From an uncultured Collinsella sp. (lineage in GTDB: Bacteria > Actinomycetota > Coriobacteriia > Coriobacteriales > Coriobacteriaceae): a DNA stretch of 51,532 nucleotides. Positions 25,263-33,939 of this stretch are shown piece after piece. Position 1 is the first letter of the stretch. Each line of letters begins with the position of its first letter. The position numbers were made by a program, and so were the translations under genes. Where the stretch lies: contig UQWG01000009.1 of the NCBI GenBank assembly GCA_900544645.1, positions 1 to 51,532 on the forward strand, in the 5' to 3' direction. Under the pieces are notes generated by a model, which made no database searches, was not told the DNA's origin, and saw only the letters and a list, made by a program, of their open reading frames with translations.

Positions 25263-26396
25263 ATGAGCACTTCGATTCAACCGAACGCGCCGTTTCGTGC
25301 CGATATCGTCGGCAGTTTTCTTCGTCCGCAGGCTGTAAAGGATGCCCGTGCCGCCTATGTCGCGGGTAAACTCGACGCTTCCGGCCTTAAGGCCGTCGAG
25401 GACGATGCCATTCGCGATTTGGTGGCCAAGCAGAAGGCCGCCGGCCTGCAGGTGATCACCGATGGCGAGTTCCGCCGCAGCTACTGGCACCTCGATTTTA
25501 TGTGGGGACTCAACGGCATTGAGCGCCGCGCCTCGCGTACGGGCTACATGTTTCACGATGAGGAGACTACCGCCGACACCGCCGTGGTAACCGGCCCCAT
25601 TAGCGGCGAGAACCATCCGTTCGTCGAGCACTTCAAATTTGTCAAGTCACTCGAGGGGGAGGGCCAGGTCGCACGGCAAACCATTCCGGCGCCGATCCAG
25701 ACGTTCTCTGAAGTCACGCTCGACCGCTGTGATGGCCAGCAGGAGAGCCTGCGCGCCGTCTATAAGACCGACGAAGAGCTCGCCGATGCCATTGCCGCAG
25801 CATACCGCACCGTGATTGCCGACCTGTATGCCGCGGGCTGCCGCAACATCCAATTTGATGACTGCACCTGGGGCATCTATTGCGATACCGACTTTGTGTC
25901 CAAGACCGGCATGAGTCCGGTTGACCTGCAAAAGGTGTCCGAGCTAGGTGTGGCGCTCAACAATGACGCAATCGCGGACAAGCCCGACGATCTGGTTATC
26001 AACACGCACGTGTGCCGCGGCAACTATCACTCCACCTATGCTTTTGAGGGCGGCTACGACCCCATCGCGCCGTACCTGTTCGCACATGAGAACGTCGATG
26101 CGTTCTATCTGGAGTTCGACACGCCCCGCGCCGGTGGTTTTGAGCCGCTCAAGTACGTTGCCCCCGGCAAGAAGGTGGTGCTGGGACTGATTACTACAAA
26201 GGCGGCTGAGCTTGAGGACGAGGACGTTATCGTCGAACGTATCCACGAGGCCGCAAAGTATGTGCCGCTCGAGAACCTGTACCTGTCGCCCCAGTGCGGC
26301 TTTGCCAGCTGCGAGATTGGCAACAAACTGACCGAGGACGAACAGTGGGCAAAGATCGCGCTGGTCAAGCGCATTGCCGAGCGCGTTTGGAAGTAA
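25263..26396 (+). CDS. MetE-like cobalamin-independent methionine synthase (YxjG/YxjH type)
   Basis: The protein has 377 residues, the length of the single-domain MetE C-terminal family. Zinc ligands are visible: NTHVC (His249, Cys251), LEFD (Glu284) and SPQCGF (Cys345). It opens with RADIVGSFLRP and has VITDGEFRRSYW, both typical. It should transfer a methyl group to homocysteine. In full MetE the N-terminal half helps bind methyl-tetrahydrofolate polyglutamate, so the methyl donor of this short form may differ. GGGAGA precedes the ATG at 25263. Confidence 0.87.
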   Translation: MSTSIQPNAPFRADIVGSFLRPQAVKDARAAYVAGKLDASGLKAVEDDAIRDLVAKQKAAGLQVITDGEFRRSYWHLDFMWGLNGIERRASRTGYMFHDEETTADTAVVTGPISGENHPFVEHFKFVKSLEGEGQVARQTIPAPIQTFSEVTLDRCDGQQESLRAVYKTDEELADAIAAAYRTVIADLYAAGCRNIQFDDCTWGIYCDTDFVSKTGMSPVDLQKVSELGVALNNDAIADKPDDLVINTHVCRGNYHSTYAFEGGYDPIAPYLFAHENVDAFYLEFDTPRAGGFEPLKYVAPGKKVVLGLITTKAAELEDEDVIVERIHEAAKYVPLENLYLSPQCGFASCEIGNKLTEDEQWAKIALVKRIAERVWK

Positions 26397-26501
26397 CGCT
26401 ACCGTTCGCAGGTGACGGTGCGTGCGAGACATGGCGTATCACGTACAATGGTTCGGATCGTATCGTTCGGGCAGGTTATCCGATATGCCTGATCGCCATT
26501 T

Positions 26502-27167
26502 TTAATACGTCAGTATCCAGTGGATGCCGCGCGCCATGCGCAGGTCAGTTTGGGCAAAGTGGTTGCCGGGGTTGAGCTCCAGCGTTGTTGGAATGTCACG
26601 CTCGATAAACAGCTCTTCCATCGCACGCGTATCGTCGAGTACGTGCCGCATCATGCGGTTGGGCGTCTTGGTTTCCTTTTTACCGAGCGACAGATAGGCG
26701 GCGTCGGGCGTGGCTGTCATCGTGCGCTCGCGCGCGTAGTCGATAAAGCCGGGGAACCACAGCGACCCCGATGCACTTGCCGCGCGCTCAAAGACATCTG
26801 TTTGCCAAAGTGCCCACAGTGAAAAAAGACCCGCCAACGAGTAGCCGGCAATGCCGCGCCAGGTGGGCGGTTGCGGGAGCGATGATTCGGCCTGGGGGAT
26901 TATCTGCTTCAACAACTCGTCAAGAAAACCAGCAGCCTGTCCACCAAAGGGCTCGGCATCTCGTATAGTTCCCTCACATTCCCAGGGGCTAAGCTCGCGA
27001 TTCCAATCGAGTCCTCCAATGGCGGCAAGGGTGAAGGGCGGGCAGTCGAGCTCTCGGCAGCGCTCGTAGACTTCACTACCGTCGCCCATAACCACGGGAA
27101 GGTAGATGACGGGCGCGCCTTCCACACACTCTGAATAAACGGTTATCTGCTTATGATGCGCTTCCAA
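26502..27167 (-). CDS. Alpha/beta-hydrolase esterase (Fes/IroE-like fold)
   Basis: The start is a TTG at 27165-27167 with AGAGAAG upstream; the next in-frame ATG is 26 codons in. The protein has 221 residues. The nucleophile elbow is GYSLAG (Ser110) and a candidate catalytic His203 is in GNHF. The fold resembles enterochelin-esterase and esterase D-like enzymes. There is no signal peptide, so it is cytosolic. The substrate is unknown. Confidence 0.8.
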   Translation of the reverse strand: MEAHHKQITVYSECVEGAPVIYLPVVMGDGSEVYERCRELDCPPFTLAAIGGLDWNRELSPWECEGTIRDAEPFGGQAAGFLDELLKQIIPQAESSLPQPPTWRGIAGYSLAGLFSLWALWQTDVFERAASASGSLWFPGFIDYARERTMTATPDAAYLSLGKKETKTPNRMMRHVLDDTRAMEELFIERDIPTTLELNPGNHFAQTDLRMARGIHWILTY

Positions 27168-27241
27168 GGCAGGCTTCTCTCGGTGTTGTGATATTGACGC
27201 CTCAATTGTCGCACGCTGGCACGGGGGCAGACGCTAAAAGA

Positions 27242-27276
27242 AAGGCGCGGAGCCGTTCGATGCGACTCCGCGCCTT
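27242..27276 (-). terminator. Intrinsic terminator of NCS2 permease gene
   Basis: The 11-bp arms AAGGCGCGGAG (27242-27252) and CTCCGCGCCTT (27266-27276) are followed on the minus strand by TCTTTTAG. It lies between the permease stop and the esterase start. Confidence 0.85.
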
Positions 27277-27303
27277 GTTGTTTTGCTTTAGCAGACTATG
27301 CCG

Positions 27304-28614
27304 TTACGCTACGAAGAAGTAGACGAGGAAGGCAAGGGCTGCGATCCACATGAGCGGCTTGATCTTGGAGGCCTCGCCCTTAAAGAGCGCGACGATCACG
27401 TAGGCGATAAAGCCCAGGCCAATGCCGGCAGAGATGGAGTAGGTGAAGGGCACGCCGGCGACAATCATGAACGCCGGGAAACCCTGCGACACGTCGGACC
27501 AGTCGATCTCGGAGGCCTCGCTCATCATGAGGTAGCCGACGTAGACCAGAGCACCGCAGGTGGCGGCGCTGGAAACGATGGTGACGATGGGGGAGAAGAA
27601 CGCGGCGAGAATGAACAACACGCCGGTGGTGACGGAGGTGAGGCCCGTGCGGCCACCGTCGGCAGCGCCAGAGGTGGACTCGACGAAGGTGGTGATGGAG
27701 GAGACGCCCATGAAACCGCCCACAGCAGCGGCGGCGGAGTCGACGATCAGGATCTCCTTGATATCCTCGACGTTGCCGTCGTCGGTGAGGAACTCGCCCT
27801 GCTTGGCCACGGCCATCGCGGTGCCCATGGTGTCGAAGAAGTCACTCATGAGCAGCGAGAACGAGATGACGAGGAGCGTGGGGTCGGTAAGGACCTTGAC
27901 GATGGCGGGCACGCCGCCGGCGTCGGCGATGGGGCCACCGATGCTCGAGAAGTCGAGCGGGGCGATGATACCGGTCGGAGCATGGGTCACACCTAGGGGG
28001 ATACCGGCGATGACGGCGACGACGATGCCGATGAGCAGCGAGCCGGGGACGTTGCGGCAGGCGAGGGCGACCGTCACCAGGATGGAGATGATGCCGACGA
28101 TGAAGGTGGGGGAGGTGATGTCGCCCAGACCGACGAGTGTACCGGCGCCAGCGGTGATAATGCCGGCATCGCACAGGCCAATCATGGCGATGAACAGGCC
28201 CAGACCCACCGAGATGGCGTGACGCAGGACAACCGGGATGGCGTCCATGATGGCCTCGCGCAGGCCACAAAGCACGAGCAGCAAGATGACGACGCCCTCA
28301 AGGAAGATGACGCTCATGGCCACGTGCCAGTCACCGCCGCAGACGGTGGTGGTGATTCCAGCGATCATCGCGTTGACGCCTAAGCCCGACGCGCAGGCGA
28401 GCGGGCGGTTGGCGAAGATGCCCATGCAGATGGTCATGATGCCGGCGCCCAGGCAGGTGGCGCAGGCGAGCGCTCCCGCATCGATGCCAGCGCCCGAGAG
28501 CACTGCGGGGTTGACGGCGATGATGTAGGCCATTGCCAGGAATGTTGTCAGTCCAGCGCGAAGTTCGGTCCCGATCGTGGACTTGCGCTCACTGACGTGA
28601 AATAGTTCGTCCAT
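27304..28614 (-). CDS. NCS2-family guanine/hypoxanthine permease (PbuG/AzgA type)
   Basis: The start is the ATG at 28612-28614 with AAGGAAAGGG upstream, giving 436 residues. The N-terminus (ERKSTIGTELRAGLTTFLAMAYIIAVNP) is the AzgA-like hallmark, and GLGVNAMIAG and the DFFDTMGTAMAVAKQ motif are present. About fourteen segments are predicted. It imports purine bases by proton symport. No purine riboswitch was recognised in the 193-base gap before it. Confidence 0.92.
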   Translation of the reverse strand: MDELFHVSERKSTIGTELRAGLTTFLAMAYIIAVNPAVLSGAGIDAGALACATCLGAGIMTICMGIFANRPLACASGLGVNAMIAGITTTVCGGDWHVAMSVIFLEGVVILLLVLCGLREAIMDAIPVVLRHAISVGLGLFIAMIGLCDAGIITAGAGTLVGLGDITSPTFIVGIISILVTVALACRNVPGSLLIGIVVAVIAGIPLGVTHAPTGIIAPLDFSSIGGPIADAGGVPAIVKVLTDPTLLVISFSLLMSDFFDTMGTAMAVAKQGEFLTDDGNVEDIKEILIVDSAAAAVGGFMGVSSITTFVESTSGAADGGRTGLTSVTTGVLFILAAFFSPIVTIVSSAATCGALVYVGYLMMSEASEIDWSDVSQGFPAFMIVAGVPFTYSISAGIGLGFIAYVIVALFKGEASKIKPLMWIAALAFLVYFFVA

Positions 28615-28807
28615 GCATACCCTTTCCTTGTTCGGCCCCGAGTTTAGGCCGATTGACACGAACGCTCCCACTATAGCCCCTTTACGACGCTGCTGTTCCT
28701 CGCATGTTGATGTTCGGCGCTTTGTAGCAGACGGACGGTATTTTTCGCATGAAAATGTGTGGGTACCGTATACTTAAGCGGTTACAACGACCCCTATGGA
28801 GGAACGT

Positions 28808-29227
28808 ATGATTAAAGAGCTTTGCCACGACGAGGCTATCCTGTCCCAGCGTTGCGAGGTTGCGACCGTCGAGGACGAGTCGGTTGCTCAGGACCTGATC
28901 GATACCATCAAGTCGCTCGACGATGCCGGCTGCCTTGCCGCTAACCAGATTGGCGTTACCAAGAAGGTCTGCGTCTACCTGGACGACGCCGGCGAGCCCC
29001 ACGTGCTCTACAACCCCCGTCTGGTGTTTGGCCTGGGCGCCAGCAAGATGGAAGAGAGCTGCCTGACGCACGAGGAAGTCACCAAGTCCACGCGCTATAT
29101 CAAGTGCAAGGTCGCCTTTGACCAGATCGTCGACGGCAAGATGAAGGAGTGCCGCCGCGACTACGCGGGCTTTGAGGCACAGATGATCCAGCATATGATC
29201 GATCACTGTCTTGGAAAGTTGGTCTAA
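28808..29227 (+). CDS. Peptide-deformylase-like protein lacking the catalytic Glu
   Basis: The start is the ATG at 28808 with GGAGGA upstream, giving 139 residues. Motif 1, GCLAANQ (41-47), is good. Motif 2 reads ESCLT (83-87) instead of EGCLS. Motif 3 reads QHMIDH (128-133) where deformylases have QHExDH, so the metal ligands Cys85, His129 and His133 remain but the general base Glu is Met130. It is therefore probably inactive as a deformylase. The stop lies in the arm of a large imperfect palindrome. A second deformylase, with the Glu, lies at 42872. Confidence 0.85.
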   Translation: MIKELCHDEAILSQRCEVATVEDESVAQDLIDTIKSLDDAGCLAANQIGVTKKVCVYLDDAGEPHVLYNPRLVFGLGASKMEESCLTHEEVTKSTRYIKCKVAFDQIVDGKMKECRRDYAGFEAQMIQHMIDHCLGKLV

Positions 29228-29330
29228 GGGGACCAAAGCACCGCACCTTGCCGCTCAATCGTCGCTCGCGTACCTTAAGTACGCTTCGCTCCTCTTTCGT
29301 GGCAATCTGCGGCACTTTGACCCCTTAGAC
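29222..29330. repeat. 109-bp imperfect palindrome at end of deformylase-like gene
   Basis: The left outer arm (from 29222, GTCTAAGGGGACCAAAG) pairs with the right arm (to 29330, CTTTGACCCCTTAGAC), with a few mismatches. Inside, GCGTAC and GTACGC flank CTTAA. The stop codon TAA (29225-29227) of the upstream gene is in the left arm. It looks like a mobile hairpin element or a transcript-end structure. Confidence 0.65.
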
Positions 29331-29372
29331 GACCTGCGGGGTTAACTTAGTTGAGTTTATCCTGCTTGAATA

Positions 29373-29412
29373 GCCCGGGCGTGACATTGTTGTCATGTCC
29401 GGGCCTTTGTGT
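29373..29412 (+). terminator. Intrinsic terminator
   Basis: GCCCGGGCGTGACA (29373-29386) and TGTCATGTCCGGGC (29391-29404) pair with two wobbles around a 4-base loop, followed by CTTTGTGTTT. It ends the deformylase-like transcript. Confidence 0.8.
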
Positions 29413-29475
29413 TTAGCGCCTCTTTGATTGGTGACAATAAGCTTAGAAAGAAAGAACGTAAAGCTAGGAGGCGCC

Positions 29476-30441
29476 ATGTGCACGAGCATTCGATTTACCG
29501 ATAATTCTGGCCACATGTATCTAGGCCGCAACCTCGACTGGAGCTTTGACTACGGCCAACAGGTTCGCGTGATGCCGCGCGGGTTTCACATTCCGTATTC
29601 GTTTATCGACGATGCGTCGGCGGCGCACGCGGTAATCGGCATGTGCATCGATTACGAGAACTACCCAATGTTTTTCGACTGCGGTAACGATGCGGGTCTG
29701 GCTGTGGCGGGGCTAAACTTTCCCGGCTATGCCGAGTATGCCGAGGGCCCGGTTGATGGAAAGACCAATATCGCGGCCTATGAGTTCCCCCTATGGGTGG
29801 CAGCGACGTTCTCGACGGTCGATGAGGTCGAGGCCGCGCTGTGCGACACGGTGATTGTCGCCAAATCTGCCGGAGAGGGGCTGGGCGTGTCGCTGCTCCA
29901 TTGGATTATCGGCGACAGCCAGCGCAGCATCGTGGTCGAGATGATGGCTGACGGCCTGCATGTATACGACGATCCGGTCGACACCCTTGCCAACCAGCCG
30001 ACCTTCCCGTGGCACATGGAAAACCTGCGCACCTATATCACCGCCACAAGCGATTTTCCGCAGACGGCGACATGGCGTGGCGCCGAGCTCAAGCCCTATG
30101 GAGCCGGTGCCGGCATGCGTGGCATTCCGGGCGATTGCTATTCGCCGAGCCGTTTTGTAAAGGCGGCGTACCTCAATGCCAATTACCCGCAAAAGGAGAG
30201 CGAGACCGAAAACGTCGTTCGCATGTTCCGCTCGCTCGAGGGCGTGGTGATGATTGAGGGGGCGTCCAGGATGGGCGATGGCAAGTTCGAGAAGACTATC
30301 TACACCGGATGCTTTAGCGCGCGCACGGGCAATTATTACTACGCGATGTATGGGGATCCGTCGATTCGCTACGTGAGCCTGATGGATGCCGAGGGCGCGA
30401 GCCCCGATAGGCTCGTGGTTCCCGAGCCGCGTCGTTCGTAG
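29476..30441 (+). CDS. Choloylglycine hydrolase family protein, probable bile salt hydrolase
   Basis: The start is the ATG at 29476 with TAGGAGG upstream, giving 321 residues; Met removal exposes Cys2 as the N-terminal nucleophile. Active-site residues of bile salt hydrolases are all found: Cys2, Arg18, Asp21 (LGRNLDW), Asn81 (AGLNFPGYAEYA), Asn173 (LANQPTF) and Arg226 (SPSRFVKA). These enzymes release taurine or glycine from conjugated bile acids. The gut context fits. Penicillin V acylase activity cannot be excluded. Confidence 0.9.
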   Translation: MCTSIRFTDNSGHMYLGRNLDWSFDYGQQVRVMPRGFHIPYSFIDDASAAHAVIGMCIDYENYPMFFDCGNDAGLAVAGLNFPGYAEYAEGPVDGKTNIAAYEFPLWVAATFSTVDEVEAALCDTVIVAKSAGEGLGVSLLHWIIGDSQRSIVVEMMADGLHVYDDPVDTLANQPTFPWHMENLRTYITATSDFPQTATWRGAELKPYGAGAGMRGIPGDCYSPSRFVKAAYLNANYPQKESETENVVRMFRSLEGVVMIEGASRMGDGKFEKTIYTGCFSARTGNYYYAMYGDPSIRYVSLMDAEGASPDRLVVPEPRRS

Positions 30442-30464
30442 CTCACTGGTCCGTTGCGACATAA

Positions 30465-30500
30465 AACGGCCTCGCACCTCTTATGAGATGCGAGGCCGTT
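30465..30500. terminator. Bidirectional intrinsic terminator
   Basis: Perfect 12-bp arms AACGGCCTCGCA (30465-30476) and TGCGAGGCCGTT (30489-30500) sit between convergent bile salt hydrolase and kup genes. The minus-strand stem is followed by TTTAT. Confidence 0.85.
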
Positions 30501-30522
30501 GTCGTCAATGGCTGGTGGCGTG

Positions 30523-32769
30523 TTAGAAGTTGGCGTCGTTGAACTGGGTGCTCTCGAGTCCGTCGAGTTGCTGTTCGGGCGTATCGGCGACGCTCTCGAG
30601 CAACTCGGTGGGATCGACGTTCATGTCCTTACCGGCTTCGTTGCCGTTGACCAAGTCGTCTGAGAAGATGTCGACTTCCATTTCCTCGGCCTCTTCGATC
30701 TGAACCTCGAGCGGCACCTGGGTGCGCACGAGCTTAACGGCCGGGCGCATGCGGGCAAACAGCGGCACGTACTCGATGATGATGGCCGAGTTCTCAAGAC
30801 CATACCAGCGTGCCGGGCTTCCGCAGGCGCGGCGGACGGCGTACTTGATGGCCATCACGCGGTGGTCATTGCGGTTGATGTCCGTTTCGGGGGCAAGCAT
30901 CTTGCGCAGCATGCAAAAGCGGAAGTCACCCACGTTGCCGCGTGTCTCGTAGATGGAGTAGGAGTGATGTTGCGGCGGCAGCTCGCCCGATGCCATCAAG
31001 TCGCCGACGATCTGACGCAGATAGGCGTTGACGCGCTGGTTGACCTTAAAGCCCAGGTCCAGGCGAACGCGGAAGAGGAAGTCTGTGCCAAAGGTCTCGA
31101 CGGAATACTCGTGCGTATAGGGTTCGTCGGTAACGTGCACGTTGATGAACCAATATGCCTTGGCGCGCTTGGGGTGCTTGTCCAGGATGGAATAGAGCAC
31201 GTCGCGGTCGAGCGTGAGCGGGTCGGGGCTGTTGGTGAGAAATACCAGATTGTCGGCGAGCACGGGATAGGTCTCGTCGTTGCGCAGGCGGTTGAGCTGG
31301 TCGATGTACTTGGAGACGGGCAACAGAATCGTCTGCGTGCGCTCGATGGCGGTGCCACGGCGCCACACGTACATAAGGCCAAACAGCAGTGCGGCCAGGA
31401 AGATCATCACATAGCCGCCGTCAAAGAACATGGTGAGGCACGAGGCAAAGAAGCACAGCTCAATGGCACCGAAGAGCAGGGCGAAGACGCAGGCGCCCAG
31501 CTTGTGCTTGAGAATGCCAGCGATATAGCTCGTCAAAAGCGTCGTGGTCATGAGCATGGTCACGGTAATGGCGAGGCCGTAGGCGCTCTCCATGCGCTCG
31601 GAGTTTTGGAACAGCAGCACGATGAAGATGCAGCCGACCCACATGATGTTGTTGACGAGCGGAATATAGAGCTGACCCTTGGTGTCGCTGGGGTAGTGGA
31701 TGCGCAGATGCGGCATAAGGTTGAGGCGCGTGGCCTCGGATACCAGCGAGAACGAGCCGGTGATGAGCGCCTGCGAGGCAATGATGGCCGCCACGGCCGA
31801 AAGCACGATGGCAAAGGGGCGCAGGGGCTCGGGAAGCATCATATAGAACGGGTTGACGATATCCATTGCGAGCATCTGGGGATTGGAGTTATTGGCGAGC
31901 AGCCAAGCTCCCTGACCCAGGTAGTTAAGGATTAGTGCCGCCTTAACAAACGGCCAGGATGCATAGATGTTGGCCTTGCCAACGTGGCCCATGTCCGAGT
32001 AGAGGGCCTCGGCGCCGGTCGTCGACAGGAAGACAAAGCCGAGCACCATGATGCCCGAGTGGTTGATGGGCGAGAACAGGAACATGATGCCGCGGATGGG
32101 GTTGAGCGCACGCAGGATGGACAGGTTGCCGAGCATGTTGAACAGGCCGGCGCCTGCCAGGAACAGGAACCACAACGTCATGAGCGGGCCGAACAGCTTA
32201 CCGATCGACGAGGTACCGGCGCGCTGCATGGCAAATAGGCCGCAGATAATGATGATGGTGATGATGATGACGTTGGTCTGGCCGTCGCCCAGCAGCGCGT
32301 GGCCCCACTCGATGGTACGCAGGCCCTCGATGGCTGTGGTGACCGTGACCGCGGGGGTGAGGATGCCGTCGGCGAGCAGCGCCGCGCCGCCGATCATGGC
32401 AGGTAGGATCAGCCATGGTGCCACTTTTCGCACCAGGCTAAACAGGGCGAAGATGCCGCCTTCGTTGTGGTTGTCGGCCTTCATGGCGATTACCACGTAC
32501 TTGACCGTGGTCACGAGTGTCATGGTCCAGATGACGAGCGAAAGCGCGCCCAGGATCATGTCCTCGCTGACGGTACCGATGCCGCCGTTGTTGGCGACGA
32601 TTGATTTCATGGTGTACATGGGGCTCGTGCCGATGTCGCCATAGACGACGCCGAGCGTTACAAGCAGCATGCCAGCGGAGAGGGGGATGGCTCCGTGCCC
32701 GCCTTGACCACGCTGGTCTTGGGGGCTTGCCTCCAGTTTGTTGTGTGCCACGTGGACTCCCTTAGACAT
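30523..32769 (-). CDS. kup: KUP-family potassium transporter
   Basis: This 748-residue protein has the KUP signature VVYGDIGTSPMYTMKSI near the N-terminus, about twelve membrane helices (residues about 28-460), and a long cytosolic tail ending in acidic sequence. The charged pattern DGILTPAVTV is conserved. It takes up K+ with protons. Start choice is open: the ATG at 32769 has a weak site, while a GTG seven codons in (32751) has AAGGGAG 5 bases upstream and may be the real start. Confidence 0.93.
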   Translation of the reverse strand: MSKGVHVAHNKLEASPQDQRGQGGHGAIPLSAGMLLVTLGVVYGDIGTSPMYTMKSIVANNGGIGTVSEDMILGALSLVIWTMTLVTTVKYVVIAMKADNHNEGGIFALFSLVRKVAPWLILPAMIGGAALLADGILTPAVTVTTAIEGLRTIEWGHALLGDGQTNVIIITIIIICGLFAMQRAGTSSIGKLFGPLMTLWFLFLAGAGLFNMLGNLSILRALNPIRGIMFLFSPINHSGIMVLGFVFLSTTGAEALYSDMGHVGKANIYASWPFVKAALILNYLGQGAWLLANNSNPQMLAMDIVNPFYMMLPEPLRPFAIVLSAVAAIIASQALITGSFSLVSEATRLNLMPHLRIHYPSDTKGQLYIPLVNNIMWVGCIFIVLLFQNSERMESAYGLAITVTMLMTTTLLTSYIAGILKHKLGACVFALLFGAIELCFFASCLTMFFDGGYVMIFLAALLFGLMYVWRRGTAIERTQTILLPVSKYIDQLNRLRNDETYPVLADNLVFLTNSPDPLTLDRDVLYSILDKHPKRAKAYWFINVHVTDEPYTHEYSVETFGTDFLFRVRLDLGFKVNQRVNAYLRQIVGDLMASGELPPQHHSYSIYETRGNVGDFRFCMLRKMLAPETDINRNDHRVMAIKYAVRRACGSPARWYGLENSAIIIEYVPLFARMRPAVKLVRTQVPLEVQIEEAEEMEVDIFSDDLVNGNEAGKDMNVDPTELLESVADTPEQQLDGLESTQFNDANF

Positions 32770-32851
32770 CCGGTTATCTCTCTAGGACAGATAATCTTTA
32801 TGCCGTCTTTATACATACAAGAGCAGTTTGGCACATCAGGTTATTTTAGAC

Positions 32852-32875
32852 AATAATCCCCAGCTGGGGATTATT
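32852..32875. promoter_or_regulatory. Perfect 24-bp palindrome upstream of kup
   Basis: AATAATCCCCAG (32852-32863) is followed directly by its complement (32864-32875) with no spacer. It lies 83-106 bases before the kup start and downstream of the EamA stop (32910). It could be an operator for kup or a small repeat. The core resembles the hairpin at 19594. Confidence 0.45.
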
Positions 32876-32909
32876 TATGTACGTAGGTAGCATTTCAAAG
32901 CAGGGGCTT

Positions 32910-33821
32910 TTAAGCACGTGCTGTCTGGGCGATGTCAGCCTTGGCGTTTGCGCGTTTGCCGGCGAGTTCGCAAAAAATCGCGCCGCCGATGATAAGCGCG
33001 GCACCCATCAGGCGGACCGGTGTTATGGCTTCGCCCAAAAAGACGGCCGAGAACACGACGGCCGAAAGCGGCTCGAGGTAGCCGACGACCGCGACGGTCT
33101 GGACGGGCAGCTTGGCGACGGCACTAAAGTAGAGCAGGCAACCGATGCCGGTGTTGACGACGCCGAGCATGACGACGGCGTGCCAATCAATACTGGCGGC
33201 GACGCCGGCGGACAGGAATGAGGGAGCGCCCTGCGTGATGAGCGTGAGGACCAGCGCGGTCACAAAGGCGGCGCTCACCTGGAGCGTGGAGTTCTCGAGG
33301 CCTTCGATGTGTGGCGCACCCTTGCTAGCGATGACCATCAGCGCATAGCAAAATGCCGAGGCGATACCGCAGACGATACCCGCAATGGGCATATTGCCGC
33401 CTAGACCTTGTGCTGCAATGAGAAAAGCACCGCAGGCGACGGCGATAAACCCGGCGATTTTGCCGCCGGTCAGTTTTTCACCAAAGATGAGTGGGGAGAG
33501 CGCCATGACAATGATGGGGCCACAGTAGTACAGCAGCGAGGATACGCCGACGCCGATCGTCTGGTAGGCACGGAACAGAAAAATCCAGCTGGCACCCAGC
33601 GCGGCTCTCGACAGAAGGAGTGCTGCGGCTTCGCGGGGACGAGATGGCGCCTGCAGTTTATGGCGTTGGGTGATGGCAAGGATAGTGACAAGCGAGAGGG
33701 CGCCCAAAAACGTGCGCAGTAGCACGATATCGGAGCTCGGCAGCGCGATGGCAGCGGCGATGATGCCGTTGGAGCCAAACAATAGCAATGCTGCTAAGTA
33801 CGTAAACAGTCCGTTGTCCAT
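32910..33821 (-). CDS. EamA/DMT-family transporter
   Basis: This 303-residue protein has ten predicted helices in two EamA repeats (GVSSLLYYCGPIIVMALSPLIFGEK; YLEPLSAVVFSAVFLGE). It is divergent from the LysR gene at 33940, mirroring the EamA/LysR pair at 297-2230. The substrate is unknown; amino acids or other metabolites are common for the family. Confidence 0.88.
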   Translation of the reverse strand: MDNGLFTYLAALLLFGSNGIIAAAIALPSSDIVLLRTFLGALSLVTILAITQRHKLQAPSRPREAAALLLSRAALGASWIFLFRAYQTIGVGVSSLLYYCGPIIVMALSPLIFGEKLTGGKIAGFIAVACGAFLIAAQGLGGNMPIAGIVCGIASAFCYALMVIASKGAPHIEGLENSTLQVSAAFVTALVLTLITQGAPSFLSAGVAASIDWHAVVMLGVVNTGIGCLLYFSAVAKLPVQTVAVVGYLEPLSAVVFSAVFLGEAITPVRLMGAALIIGGAIFCELAGKRANAKADIAQTARA

Positions 33822-33850
33822 GCGCTTCCGTCCCCTCTATATTCGAGCAT

Positions 33851-33867
33851 GTTCACTATGGGTGAAC
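33851..33867. promoter_or_regulatory. Candidate LysR operator between divergent EamA and LysR genes
   Basis: GTTCAC (33851-33856) and GTGAAC (33862-33867) are perfect 6-bp arms around 5 bases, a 17-bp dyad of LysR size in the 118-bp divergent gap. Confidence 0.42.
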
Positions 33868-33939
33868 TGGCAATAGAAGAAAAGCGAATATAATGCATGG
33901 AAAACATGACAAAAACTCATGCAAGGGTGGGGACGTGCC

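Noticed and set aside
28615..28807. Purine riboswitch upstream of the NCS2 permease
   Set aside because: The conserved purine aptamer loops were not found.
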